Shown here piece after piece: positions 26,467 through 34,892 of a stretch of 64,000 nucleotides of DNA (positions are counted from its first letter, which is position 1; every line of letters starts with the position of its first letter). The stretch comes from Stappia sp. (GTDB lineage: Bacteria > Pseudomonadota > Alphaproteobacteria > Rhizobiales > Stappiaceae), in contig NZ_CP157793.1 of the NCBI RefSeq assembly GCF_040110915.1, positions 2,058,939-2,122,938 on the forward strand, in the 5' to 3' direction. The position numbers and the translations under genes are program-made. The notes under the pieces are model-generated. The model had not been told where the DNA came from. It saw only the letters and a list, made by a program, of their open reading frames with translations, and searched no databases.

Positions 26467-27828
26467 TCAGTCGAACAGGAGGTTCGGCAGCCACAGGGCG
26501 ATCTGCGGGAAGGCCAGCACGGCGGCCAGCGCCAGCAGCTGCAGGGCGACGAAGGGAATCACGCCGCGATAGATGTCCTTCAGCTGCACCAGATTGCGCG
26601 CGGTTCCCTTCACGTAGAACAGGGCGAAACCGAAGGGTGGCGTGAGGAAACTGGTTTGCAGGTTGATCGCCACCAGGATCGCGAACCAGTAGACGACGTC
26701 GACGCGGTCGACATGACCGCCGAACTCCAGCGTCTGGACGATCGGCGCGAAGATCGGCAGCACGATCAGCGTGATCTCGATCCAGTCGAAGAAGAAGCCC
26801 ATCACGAAGACGAGAAGCATCAGGATCGCCAGGATCAGCCAGGGGCCGAGCACGGTCGCGTCGACCAGATCGAGCACGAAGGCCTCGCCGCCGAAGCGGC
26901 GGAAGAGATAGCTGAAGGCGGTGGCGCCGACGAAGATGAAGAAGATCATCGCAACCGTCGACAGGGACCGGCTCAGCACGTTGTTCAGGCTGCCGAGGGA
27001 CAGCCGGCGGCGCAGCAGCGCCAGCACGAGCGCGCCGAGCGCGCCCACCCCGGCGGCCTCCGTCGGCGTCGCCCATCCGCCGAGGATCGAGCCGAGGACC
27101 AGCGCGATCAGCGCCGCCGGCGGCACGAAACTGGACGCGAGCTTGCGCATCAGCGCGCGCTTTTCCTCCGGCGACAGCGGCTCGCTGGCACGCGGCGCGA
27201 GTTGCGGGCGCAAGGCGCTGATGGTGATCGCATAGGTCAGGTAGAGCGCGGAGAGCAGCAGGCCCGGCATCAGCGCCGCCATGAAGAGCTTGCCGACCGA
27301 GATCGTCAGCAGGTCGCCCATGATGACCAGCATGATGGACGGCGGGATGAGAATGCCGAGCGTCCCCGAGGCCGCGATCGTGCCGGTCGCGAGCGTCGGC
27401 GCGAAGTTGTTGCGCAGCATGATGGGCAGCGCCAACAGGGTCAGCATCGACACCGACGCGCCGATGATGCCGGTGGAGGCGGCCAGGATCGTGCCCATCA
27501 GCGTCACCGCGATGGCCAGTCCGCCCGGCACCCGCCGCATCGCCGTCTGCAGCCCTTCGAGGAGATCCTCCGCGATGCCGCTCTTTTCAAGCAAGGTCCC
27601 CATCACCACGAACATCGGCACGGCGACCATCACCTGATTGGCCATGATGCCCGAGAAGATGCGGTTGATCAGCAGCGGCAGATGCACGAAGCGGATCTCG
27701 CCCATTCCAAGGCCGATCGCGGCGAACACCAGCGAGACGCCACCCAGGACCATCGCCACCGGCAGGCCGGAGAAAATGAACACAACCAGGCTCAGGAACA
27801 TGATCGCGGGCAACCATTCGGCCAGCAT
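26467..27828 (-). CDS. dctM: TRAP transporter large permease (DctM type)
   Basis: A 453-residue 12-helix permease of the DctP-dependent TRAP family. Seen are FSGLPVAMVLGGVSL, MGTILAASTGIIGASVSML, SGTLGILIPPSIMLVIMGD and, near the end, ILVAINLQTSFLTPPFGFALFY. It imports a carboxylate with sodium, using the DctP and DctQ partners encoded immediately upstream in the operon. GGAGA lies before the ATG. A 51-nt gap separates it from dctQ. TPPFGFALFY is typical of the subgroup for mono- and aromatic carboxylates, but the substrate is not known. Confidence 0.93.
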   Translation of the reverse strand: MLAEWLPAIMFLSLVVFIFSGLPVAMVLGGVSLVFAAIGLGMGEIRFVHLPLLINRIFSGIMANQVMVAVPMFVVMGTLLEKSGIAEDLLEGLQTAMRRVPGGLAIAVTLMGTILAASTGIIGASVSMLTLLALPIMLRNNFAPTLATGTIAASGTLGILIPPSIMLVIMGDLLTISVGKLFMAALMPGLLLSALYLTYAITISALRPQLAPRASEPLSPEEKRALMRKLASSFVPPAALIALVLGSILGGWATPTEAAGVGALGALVLALLRRRLSLGSLNNVLSRSLSTVAMIFFIFVGATAFSYLFRRFGGEAFVLDLVDATVLGPWLILAILMLLVFVMGFFFDWIEITLIVLPIFAPIVQTLEFGGHVDRVDVVYWFAILVAINLQTSFLTPPFGFALFYVKGTARNLVQLKDIYRGVIPFVALQLLALAAVLAFPQIALWLPNLLFD

Positions 27829-27879
27829 GGCACGGTCTCCATTCGTCGGATGAAAGGGCGGGGCGTCGACGGCGGCGGA

Positions 27880-28413
27880 TTACTGCTCGTCGAGGAACGG
27901 CGACGGCGGCGCCACACTGGGGCTGCGCAGGCCGTGAATGCAGCGCAGCAGAACCGAGATCGCGGCAAGCACGAGAAGCGCGAAACCGATCCCGAGGAAG
28001 GACTTGATCACCCAGCGGTGCGACAGTCCCCCGCCCCCGACGGAGCCTTCGCCCGAGATCCAGGCGCGGTGCGCGAAATCGATCGAGAAGTAGAACAGGA
28101 ACCCGATGTAGGGGATCAGGAAGACGACGATCCCCGCCGCTTCCAGCCAGAGCTTCGTCCGCGGCCGAAACCCCTCGCGCAGAAGGTCGACGCGCACATG
28201 CGCGTCTCTGAGATAGGTCGCCCCGAAGCCGAGCATCAGCGCCGCGCCGTGCAGGTGCCACTGCACCTCCTGCAGGAGGGTCGACCCGGTATCGAAGAAC
28301 TTGCGTCCGACCACGTCGTAGCCGATGACCAGCGCCAGCAGAAACAGCAACCAGCCGCCGAAGGCATGGGCATGGCGCGGCAGAATCGCAAAGGCATGGG
28401 CGAGTTTCAGCAT
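27880..28413 (-). CDS. dctQ: TRAP transporter small permease (DctQ type)
   Basis: A 177-residue membrane protein with four hydrophobic helices (about 18-36, 50-66, 92-113, 133-155). The DctQ signature DVVGRKFFDTGSTLLQEVQWHLHG and AHVRVDLLREGF are present (quoted in part). It pairs with the downstream DctM. It has a C-terminal tail rich in Pro and Ser. Upstream, a GC hairpin without a T-run separates it from dctP. Confidence 0.9.
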   Translation of the reverse strand: MLKLAHAFAILPRHAHAFGGWLLFLLALVIGYDVVGRKFFDTGSTLLQEVQWHLHGAALMLGFGATYLRDAHVRVDLLREGFRPRTKLWLEAAGIVVFLIPYIGFLFYFSIDFAHRAWISGEGSVGGGGLSHRWVIKSFLGIGFALLVLAAISVLLRCIHGLRSPSVAPPSPFLDEQ

Positions 28414-28466
28414 CGTCTCGAACCTGCTACTGGGACCGACGTCAAGGACTTGCGGGGGAACGGAAC

Positions 28467-28491
28467 CCCGGCCGCCGCGCGGGCGGCCGGG
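28467..28491. repeat. Intercistronic GC hairpin between dctP and dctQ
   Basis: CCCGGCCGCC-N4-GGGCGGCCGGG forms a strong stem with no T-run, so it more likely protects the dctP message 3' end than terminates. Confidence 0.5.
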
Positions 28492-28539
28492 AGAAGCCCT
28501 TGTGTCTCGGGAGAAGACCTCAGGCTTGGGAGCGCGAGA

Positions 28540-29574
28540 TCAGCGCAGATATCCGAGATCGCGCCAGATCTGGTAGTTCTCGCGGAAGGTGCTGTAGGAC
28601 TCCCAGGTGCGCGCGAAATCCGCGTCCGCCGACAGGTCCTCGACCTCTTCCATCCAGGCCGCTTCCATCGCTTCCAGGATCTCCGGCGACCACTTCTGGA
28701 TCGTCACCCCCTGCTCGGTGAGCGCCTGCAGCGCCTCGAACTGGATCGCCTCGCCCCAGGCAATCGACTGGGCGACCGCCGAACGGCACACTTCCTTGAC
28801 GACCGCCTGATTGCGCTCGTTCATGCCGTTCCAGATATCCCGGTTGATCAGCAGGGTGATCAGCGAGGTCTGCTGGTGCCAGCCGGGGAAGTAGTAGTTG
28901 CCGGCGTAATTCTGCATGCCGAGCGCATAGTCGAGCGCCGGCATGGAGATTTCCGCGGCATCGATCGTCCCCAGTTCCAGCGCCGGCACCGTGTCGCCCA
29001 CGGGCAGCGTCTGGGCGGAGACGCCGAGACGCTCCATCACCCGCGCGCCGAGACCGAAGAAGCGCATGGTGATGCCCTTCATGTCCTCGACGCTCTCGAT
29101 CGGCTCGCGGAACCAGCCCGAGGCCTCCGGCGGAAGCGTGGCGCAGATGATGGACTTGATGTTGTGCTTGGCGGTGATCTCCTCCCAGATCTCCTCACCC
29201 CCGCCGTGGTAGTACCAGGCGAGATATTCCGGCGCTTCCGGACCGAACGGCACGGAAGTGAACATGGCCGCCGCCGGAATGATGCCCTGCGCGAAGCCCG
29301 GCGAGTACCAGGCGGCGTCCACCGCGCCGATCGACACCGCGTCCCAGGCTTCGGGTGCCGGCACCAGCGCGCCCGGCTCGTTGAAGTGCAGCGAAATCTC
29401 GCCGCCCGAGACCAGTTCCATGCGCCCGCCGATCTCGCGACCGATGTCGCCGAGAATCGGGAACGTGCCCGGATAGACGCTGGTCATTTCCAGCTTCTGC
29501 GCCGTGGCCGCCCCCACCGTGAGGCTCAGCGCCGCGACCGACGCGGCCGCCAGCAAGGATACACGCTTCTTCAT
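28540..29574 (-). CDS. dctP: TRAP transporter solute receptor (DctP type)
   Basis: A 344-residue periplasmic receptor with signal peptide MKKRVSLLAAASVAALSL...ATAQ. It has the DctP fold with the specificity arginine region SGWFREPIESVEDMKGITMRFFG (quoted in part), where an Arg normally pairs with the ligand carboxylate. The body resembles receptors for aromatic or branched monocarboxylates (MFTSVPFGPEAPEYLAWYY). GGGAGG lies before the ATG. It follows the SDR gene by 21 nt in a run with CoA ligase and thiolase, so the transported acid is probably activated to a CoA ester in the cell. Confidence 0.92.
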   Translation of the reverse strand: MKKRVSLLAAASVAALSLTVGAATAQKLEMTSVYPGTFPILGDIGREIGGRMELVSGGEISLHFNEPGALVPAPEAWDAVSIGAVDAAWYSPGFAQGIIPAAAMFTSVPFGPEAPEYLAWYYHGGGEEIWEEITAKHNIKSIICATLPPEASGWFREPIESVEDMKGITMRFFGLGARVMERLGVSAQTLPVGDTVPALELGTIDAAEISMPALDYALGMQNYAGNYYFPGWHQQTSLITLLINRDIWNGMNERNQAVVKEVCRSAVAQSIAWGEAIQFEALQALTEQGVTIQKWSPEILEAMEAAWMEEVEDLSADADFARTWESYSTFRENYQIWRDLGYLR

Positions 29575-29595
29575 ATCATCCTCCCATCCTGGATT

Positions 29596-30444
29596 TCAGG
29601 CTCTTTCGGTGGCCTCAATGCCGGCCGAAAGAAATCCGCCGTCCGCAACGAAGACCTGACCGGTCACGAAACTTGCAGACGGCGAAGCCAGAAAGCCGAT
29701 CAACTCGGCCAGTTCCTCGGGCTGCGCATAGCGGCGCAGCGGTATCCTCTCGATCCATTTGCGGGCCGCGCCGTCGATGTGCACGCCGCGCACCATCGGC
29801 GTTTCAACGGGGCCCGGACAGACGACGTTGACGCGGATCCCGTGCTCGGCGAGTTCGGTCGCCATGACCCGCGTCATCTGGATCACCGCCGCCTTGGACG
29901 CGCCGTAGGCCGTGCGCCCGGTGTTGCCGGTCATGCCGGACACCGAGCCGACGTTGACGATCGCGCAGGCCGGCGTTTGCACCTCGAGCACGTGGTCGAC
30001 GACCGCGCGCGAGGCCACGAAGGTGCCGATCACATTGACCTCGAACGTCTCGCGCATGAGCGCCGGCGAGGTGTCGAGAAAATGCGTGTTGCGCGCCACG
30101 CCGGCGCTGTTGACCAGCCCGGTCAGCGGCCGGCCCAGCGAAGAGACCGCGTTCCGCAAGGCCGCGCGCATCGCCGCCTCGTCGCACACATCGGCGGCCA
30201 CCGCGCATACGCGGCCGTTGACCTCCCCCAGACGCTCCAGCGCCTCGTCGAGCCGCTCCATGTCTCGATCCACCAAAGCGACCGCGGCGCCGCGCCCCAG
30301 CAGCCAGACCGCGCTCGCAAGGCCGATGCCCGAGGCGCCGCCCGTCACCAGGAAAGCGCCGTCCCTGTGTGGCGGCTCTCCGTGTGCCGGCTCCCTGTCT
30401 GCCCGCTCCCTGTGGGCCCGGTCGCTGTGCGCCAGGTCGTTCAT
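29596..30444 (-). CDS. SDR-family NAD(P)-dependent dehydrogenase
   Basis: A 282-residue short-chain dehydrogenase. The cofactor motif is TGGASGIG (about 34-41), followed by NSAG, the catalytic Ser in VGSVSGM and the YGASK motif (Tyr-X3-Lys). DRDME after the second strand suggests NAD. It ends with FVTGQVFVADGG. The first 30 residues are an odd His-Arg-Glu-rich tail coded by five 15-bp repeats. The ATG overlaps the preceding gene's stop (ATGA), supporting this start. Oxidation of a hydroxyacyl intermediate is the likely role in this operon. Confidence 0.9.
   Translation of the reverse strand: MNDLAHSDRAHRERADREPAHGEPPHRDGAFLVTGGASGIGLASAVWLLGRGAAVALVDRDMERLDEALERLGEVNGRVCAVAADVCDEAAMRAALRNAVSSLGRPLTGLVNSAGVARNTHFLDTSPALMRETFEVNVIGTFVASRAVVDHVLEVQTPACAIVNVGSVSGMTGNTGRTAYGASKAAVIQMTRVMATELAEHGIRVNVVCPGPVETPMVRGVHIDGAARKWIERIPLRRYAQPEELAELIGFLASPSASFVTGQVFVADGGFLSAGIEATERA
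30359..30433. repeat. Five 15-bp tandem repeats within the SDR N-terminus
   Basis: Units such as GGCTCCCTGTCTGCC and CGCTCCCTGTGGGCC follow head to tail, coding a five-residue repeat (AHRER, ADREP, AHGEP, PHRDG) on minus. Being a multiple of three, copy changes would keep the frame. Confidence 0.8.
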
Positions 30445-30866
30445 GCGCCCTCCGGCGACGGGGCGTCCTGCCCGGCGTCGTCCGGCACCCATTCCTCGAG
30501 CGCGATCTCGAAGGTCACGCAGACCGGATTCTGCCCGCGCAGAAAGCGGCCGCCGGTCATCTTCCCCTCGGGCGTGCACACCATGCCGCGCAGCTCCGCC
30601 TCCGGCGATCCGCTGGCATCGGCGCGCACCTCGCCCGACATGCTCACCACCTCGATCGCCGGCCCCTTGAGAAGCGTCGTCGAGCCGTCCGGCAACACGA
30701 GGCAGGCATCCGTCAGACTGCCGAGGCTGCCGCGCAGAAAGGCATTGCGGAGGCCTTCGCGCAGACAGATCTTCTCGACCGCGAGCACCAGGTCCTCGTT
30801 CGGCCGCACCCGCGCATAGACGATCCGCCCCGTGCGCCCGGTCTCGATCTGCGCGCCCGCGCTCAC
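30441..30866 (-). CDS. PPC/DUF296-domain protein, second of a pair
   Basis: A 141-residue soluble protein. The body resembles the PPC (plants and prokaryotes conserved, DUF296) fold: YARVRPNEDLVLAVEKICLR, FLRGSLGSLTDACLVLPDG, VSMSGEV and GKMTGGRFLRGQNPVCVTFEIALEEW (quoted in part). No His cluster is visible, unlike its neighbour. It begins at a GTG overlapping the previous gene's stop (GTGA) and ends overlapping the SDR start. Bacterial members have no settled biochemical role. Partnering with the preceding paralogue is inferred from coupling. Confidence 0.7.
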   Translation of the reverse strand: MSAGAQIETGRTGRIVYARVRPNEDLVLAVEKICLREGLRNAFLRGSLGSLTDACLVLPDGSTTLLKGPAIEVVSMSGEVRADASGSPEAELRGMVCTPEGKMTGGRFLRGQNPVCVTFEIALEEWVPDDAGQDAPSPEGA

Positions 30867-31465
30867 GCCCGGCACTCCCGCGGCATGAAGACCGCGTGAT
30901 TGGTTTCCGCGTCCGATGTCTGGCGCACCGAGATCGCGCCGAGCCCCCAGGCCAGCACAACAAGCCCCCGCGGGCCGAGCACCGTGGCCGCCGAGTCGAG
31001 ATGACCGCCGGCCAGCGTCCCCGCGTCGGGATCGGAAAACCAGGCGTGGCAATGCACCATCGGCGCCCCGTCCACCGAAATCCCGAAGGTCGCCGAGCCG
31101 CCCAGCACCTCGACCGCCCGGCGTGTCTGCCAGGGGGTATAGGTCGCAAGCGTGTGGCCCGTCGGGTCGGCCGTCGCCAGGCAATGCACGCAAGGGGCGA
31201 AGCCGCCGTGGATCAGCGTGAAGACGACCGCCTGCTCCTCCTGCCCGCCGCCGAGCGCCGAAGCCGTATCCCGCAGCGCGTCCAGCAGCGTCACGCCGGC
31301 CGGCAGATGCACGCGCGCCGGGCTGGCGCGCTCATGCCGGGCGATGGTGAAGCGGTCCGGCGCGACCGGCCCGGGATGCGGCATCAGCCGTGTCCGCAGT
31401 GCCACCGCCGGAGTGCCCCCGGATACATCCGCGCCGTTCGTCGTCCTGTGACCGATCCCGCCCAT
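30863..31465 (-). CDS. PPC/DUF296-domain protein, first of a pair
   Basis: A 200-residue protein whose middle and end resemble the PPC/DUF296 fold: VTLLDALRDTASALG, AVVFTLIHGGFAPCVHCLA, and MVHCHAWFSDPDAGTLAGGHL (quoted in part), followed by VLGPRGLVVL. The His/Cys residues in CVHC and VHCHAW could hold a metal. The N-terminal 50 residues are unlike the domain. It overlaps the CoA ligase stop by one base and the next PPC gene by four, within a translationally coupled run. Function is unknown; a role in acyl-CoA handling is suggested only by context. Confidence 0.65.
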   Translation of the reverse strand: MGGIGHRTTNGADVSGGTPAVALRTRLMPHPGPVAPDRFTIARHERASPARVHLPAGVTLLDALRDTASALGGGQEEQAVVFTLIHGGFAPCVHCLATADPTGHTLATYTPWQTRRAVEVLGGSATFGISVDGAPMVHCHAWFSDPDAGTLAGGHLDSAATVLGPRGLVVLAWGLGAISVRQTSDAETNHAVFMPRECRA

Positions 31466-33069
31466 CAGACCTCCTCCTGCAGCGAGGCCTCGGCCGCGAA
31501 ACGGGCCTCGAGCGCCTCGCGCACCAGCTTCTTGGTGATCTTGCCGTAGCCGGATCGCGGCAACGCCTCGAGGAACACGAAGCGTTTCGGGATCTTGTAG
31601 GAGGCCAGACGATCGGCGAGGAACTTGCGCAGCGTCGCTTCGCTCACCTCGGCGCCGCTCTCGGCCACCACGGCGGCGACGCCGATCTCGCCCCACTTCT
31701 CGTCCGGCATGCCGACGACGCAGGTTTCCGCGACCGCCGGATGCGCCGCGATCGCCTCCTCGATTTCCAGCGGATAGACGTTGGACCCGCCGGAAATGAA
31801 CATGTCCGAGCGCCGGCCGGTGATGAACAGGAAGCCGCTGTCGTCGAGATGGCCGACGTCGCCGGTGCGGAACCAGCCGTCGCGAAAGGCCTCGGCATTC
31901 GCCGTGTCGTTCTCGAAATAACCGTTGAACACGGCCGGCCCGATGACGCAGATCTCACCGGTCTCGAAGGGCGCAAGGAGCGCGCCGTCCTCGTCCTGAA
32001 TGCTGACCTGCATGCCGGTGCGGGCAATACCGCAGGTGCCGACGCGGGCCTGCGGGCCGTCCTCCGCGCTATGCAGATGCGGCGGCAGCACGGTGATCGC
32101 GCCGGTGACCTCGCCCAGACCGAAATATTGCACCAGACAGGACCCGAGCTTCTCCAGCGCCCGCTTCTGATGCGCGCGCAGCATCGGCGCGCCGGCATAG
32201 ATCACGTAGCGCAGGCTGGAATGGTCGTGACGGTCCACCGCCTCGTGGCCGGCCAGCGCGCTGAGGATGCTCGGCACCGTGAAGATGTTGGTGATCCTGT
32301 GCCGTTCGATCAGCCGGAACACCTCCTCCGGATCGAGGCGCGGGCTTTCGGTCAGCACGCTCGGCACGCCCCGGGCCACCTGGATGAGCTGGTGAATGCC
32401 CGCCCCGTGCGACAGCGGCGCCACCACCAGCGAGGCATCGCGCTCGCTCATGCCGGGCATCAGGTCGGCGAGATGGTTGGTGATCACGAAGGCCATCTGC
32501 CCGTGGCTGAGCACGGCGGCCTTCGGCTTCCCGGTGGTGCCGGAGGTAAAGAAGAACCAGCAGGGATCGTCGCGCTCGACCGGCTCCGCGCGAAACCGCG
32601 TGCCCATGCCGGCGCGCACGAGGTCGCTGTAATGGTGCTCGCCCGGGCGCTGCTTGCCGAAGCACACGATCAGCCCGACCCCGGCCGCCCGCGCGGCATC
32701 GGCATGATCGGCGAACTCCGCGTCGTAGATCATCGCCGTTGCCCGGGAGGTTTGCGCGATATGCGCCACATCGGCGGGCAGGATCCGGAAGTTGGTCGGC
32801 ACCCACACCGCACCGAGCTTGAAGGTGGCGAACATGGTCTCGAACATCTCGTTCGAGTTGCGCGCGTGCACGATCACCTTGTCGCCCTTGCCGACGCCGA
32901 GCTTGAGCAGCGAATTGGCGAAGGCGTCCACACGGGCGTTCATTTCCGCCCAGTTCCAGCTGCGCTCGCCCCAGATGACGGCGGGCGCGCCCGGCAGCCG
33001 GGTCGCCGCCTGGGTGAGAAGGTCGCCGAGGTTCATCACCCGGTTGGACATGCGTGCCAGACCGCTCAT
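31465..33069 (-). CDS. Acyl-CoA synthetase (AMP-forming)
   Basis: A 534-residue ANL-superfamily ligase that activates a carboxylic acid with ATP and CoA. Motifs in order: the P-loop FFFTSGTTGKPKA (about 170-182), YFGLGEVTG, GWFRTGDVG, ITGRRSDMFISGGSNVYP and the catalytic lysine region PRSGYGKITKK. Start at the ATG ending at 33069, one nt after the thiolase stop. A second ATG six codons later (MSNRV) is also possible. It likely activates the acid brought in by DctPQM. Confidence 0.92.
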   Translation of the reverse strand: MSGLARMSNRVMNLGDLLTQAATRLPGAPAVIWGERSWNWAEMNARVDAFANSLLKLGVGKGDKVIVHARNSNEMFETMFATFKLGAVWVPTNFRILPADVAHIAQTSRATAMIYDAEFADHADAARAAGVGLIVCFGKQRPGEHHYSDLVRAGMGTRFRAEPVERDDPCWFFFTSGTTGKPKAAVLSHGQMAFVITNHLADLMPGMSERDASLVVAPLSHGAGIHQLIQVARGVPSVLTESPRLDPEEVFRLIERHRITNIFTVPSILSALAGHEAVDRHDHSSLRYVIYAGAPMLRAHQKRALEKLGSCLVQYFGLGEVTGAITVLPPHLHSAEDGPQARVGTCGIARTGMQVSIQDEDGALLAPFETGEICVIGPAVFNGYFENDTANAEAFRDGWFRTGDVGHLDDSGFLFITGRRSDMFISGGSNVYPLEIEEAIAAHPAVAETCVVGMPDEKWGEIGVAAVVAESGAEVSEATLRKFLADRLASYKIPKRFVFLEALPRSGYGKITKKLVREALEARFAAEASLQEEV

Positions 33070-33070
33070 G

Positions 33071-34240
33071 TCAGCGCACCCGTTCCAGGATGGAGACGTA
33101 ATTCGCGACCGCCGCGCCGCCCATGTTGAACACGCCGGCCAGCTCCGGCGCGTCGAGCTGCATGTCGCCGGCCTCCCCCGCAAGCTGCATGGCCGCCATC
33201 ACGTGCTGCGAGACGCCCGTCGCCCCGATGGGGTGGCCCTTGGACTTCAGTCCGCCGGAGGGATTGACCGGCAGCCGCCCCTCGAAGGTCGAAATGCCCT
33301 CGTCGATGATCGACGCCCCCTGCCCCGGCTCGGCGAGACCCATCGCCTCGTATTCGATCAGTTCCGCGATGGTGAAACAGTCATGGGTCTCCACGAAGGA
33401 CAGGTCCCACACCGACACGCCGGCCTCCTCGCAGGCCTGCTGCCAGGCCAGAGCGGCGCCCTCGAAGAACGTGTTGGACCGCCGGCTGAGCGGCAGGAAG
33501 TCGTTGACCTGACAGGCCGCGCGAAAGCCGATGGCGCGCGGCGCCGTGGCCCGCGCCGCATCCGCGTCCGACAGCACCAGCGCCGCCGCCCCGTCGGAAA
33601 TCAGCGAGCAGTCGGTACGCCTCAGCGGTCCCGCCACGATGGGATTCTTTTCAGAGACCGTGCTGCAGAAGTCGAAATCGAAGGGCTTCTGCATGTGCGC
33701 ATAGGGATTGCGCAGACCGTTCGCATGGTTCTTCGCGGCAATGCGCGCCAGAGCGTCGGAGCGATCGCCGTATTTCTGGAAATACGCCTGCGCGATGTTG
33801 GCGAACACCCCGGCGAACCCGCCGTCCACATCCGCCTCTTCCTTGCGATAGGAGGCGCCGAGAAGAATGTCGCCGACCTCCGCCGTCGGCGTCGCGGTCA
33901 TCTTCTCCGCGCCGATCACCAGCACATTGCGCGCCCGCCCGCTCTCGATGGCCTGCAGCCCCGTTCGGATCGCGGAAGAGCCTGTCGCACAGGCGTTTTC
34001 CGTCCGCACGGCCGGCACGTGACGCAGCTCCGGCACGGCGAGGCTGACCATGGAGGCGGAGAAGTCCTGACGGCTGAAACCGTTGTTGAACACCCCGAGA
34101 ACGACCGCATCGATGTCCTGCGGCGAAAGCCCGGCATGTTCGATCGCCTTGCCCGCGACCTCTTCGACCAGGGCCTCAATATCCGGCGCGGATGACTTTC
34201 CAAACCGGGTATGAGACCATCCCACGATACATGCGGACAT
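33071..34240 (-). CDS. Thiolase, SCP2/acetyl-CoA acetyltransferase type
   Basis: A 389-residue thiolase. The nucleophilic Cys is in ENACATGSSA (about C86), with His in FVETHDCFT and the C-terminal GHPIGATGVSQ. The SCP2-type ETHDCFT form is seen rather than the FadA type. It would cleave a 3-ketoacyl-CoA. Such thiolases often work with a DUF35 OB-fold partner, which is not found here. It is the first gene of the minus operon and divergent from the Lrp gene, sharing a 138-nt promoter region. Confidence 0.92.
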   Translation of the reverse strand: MSACIVGWSHTRFGKSSAPDIEALVEEVAGKAIEHAGLSPQDIDAVVLGVFNNGFSRQDFSASMVSLAVPELRHVPAVRTENACATGSSAIRTGLQAIESGRARNVLVIGAEKMTATPTAEVGDILLGASYRKEEADVDGGFAGVFANIAQAYFQKYGDRSDALARIAAKNHANGLRNPYAHMQKPFDFDFCSTVSEKNPIVAGPLRRTDCSLISDGAAALVLSDADAARATAPRAIGFRAACQVNDFLPLSRRSNTFFEGAALAWQQACEEAGVSVWDLSFVETHDCFTIAELIEYEAMGLAEPGQGASIIDEGISTFEGRLPVNPSGGLKSKGHPIGATGVSQHVMAAMQLAGEAGDMQLDAPELAGVFNMGGAAVANYVSILERVR

Positions 34241-34378
34241 GACACCTTCCCTACGTGATCCCTCAACTCACGCAGAAAAAGATACTTGCTGAGATCGGCA
34301 TAGTTGTGCCTATTTTAGGCTGCACCCGCTAGATCCGTGCATGGCTCCGGCTCAAAAATCAAAATTCGGAGGGTTTTC

Positions 34379-34840
34379 ATGTTCACCATTGATGAAACTG
34401 ACCGTCGCATTCTGCGCGCGATGCAACTGGACGGCACCCTGACCGTTTCCGACATCGCCGAGCGGGTCGGCCTGTCGCAGTCGCCCTGTTCGCGCCGCAT
34501 CAGCCGGATGACAGAAGAAGGCATCATTCTGGGAAAAACGGTGCGGCTCGACCGCAAGAAGCTCGGCTTCGACGCCGTCGTGCTGGCCCGCATCAAGCTG
34601 ACCGAGCACGGCCGGCAGTCGCTGAGCGTCTTTCAGGACGCCGCGCTGACGATTCCCGAAGTTCAGGTGGTGCAGCTCATGCTCGGCGAATTCGACTTCA
34701 ACCTGCGCGTGGTGGTGCGCGACATGGATCACTTCCAGACCCTGCTGCGCGACAAGCTGGTGATGCTGCCCGGCGTGCGCGAGATCCAGAGCACGGTGCT
34801 GCTGGAGGAGATGAAATACACCACCGCGCTGCCGCTCTAG
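34379..34840 (+). CDS. Lrp/AsnC-family regulator
   Basis: A 153-residue regulator with an N-terminal HTH (IDETDRRILRAMQLDG..VSDIAERVGLSQSPCSRRISRM) and a C-terminal RAM ligand-binding domain (about 65-150, VVLARIKL...MLGEFDFNLRVVVRDM). The ATG at 34379 follows GGAGGG; a longer reading is less likely. Divergent placement makes it the likely controller of the thiolase-to-DctM operon. Confidence 0.9.
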   Translation: MFTIDETDRRILRAMQLDGTLTVSDIAERVGLSQSPCSRRISRMTEEGIILGKTVRLDRKKLGFDAVVLARIKLTEHGRQSLSVFQDAALTIPEVQVVQLMLGEFDFNLRVVVRDMDHFQTLLRDKLVMLPGVREIQSTVLLEEMKYTTALPL

Positions 34841-34852
34841 ATCGCAGGCGAA

Positions 34853-34883
34853 GGTCCGCGCCCGCCCCGGCGGCGCGCGGACC
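34853..34883. terminator. Hairpin between convergent lrp and uspA genes
   Basis: GGTCCGCGC...GCGCGGACC forms a strong stem between the two stops. It lacks a T-run, so terminator function is uncertain. Confidence 0.4.
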
Positions 34884-34892
34884 CCGGGACGC

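Noticed and set aside
26305..30819. A 1504-codon open frame on plus across the TRAP, SDR and PPC genes
   Set aside because: It is the antisense shadow of the real minus-strand genes (dctM, dctQ, dctP, SDR). Composition is Arg/His/Gln-rich with no domain, as expected in high-GC DNA.
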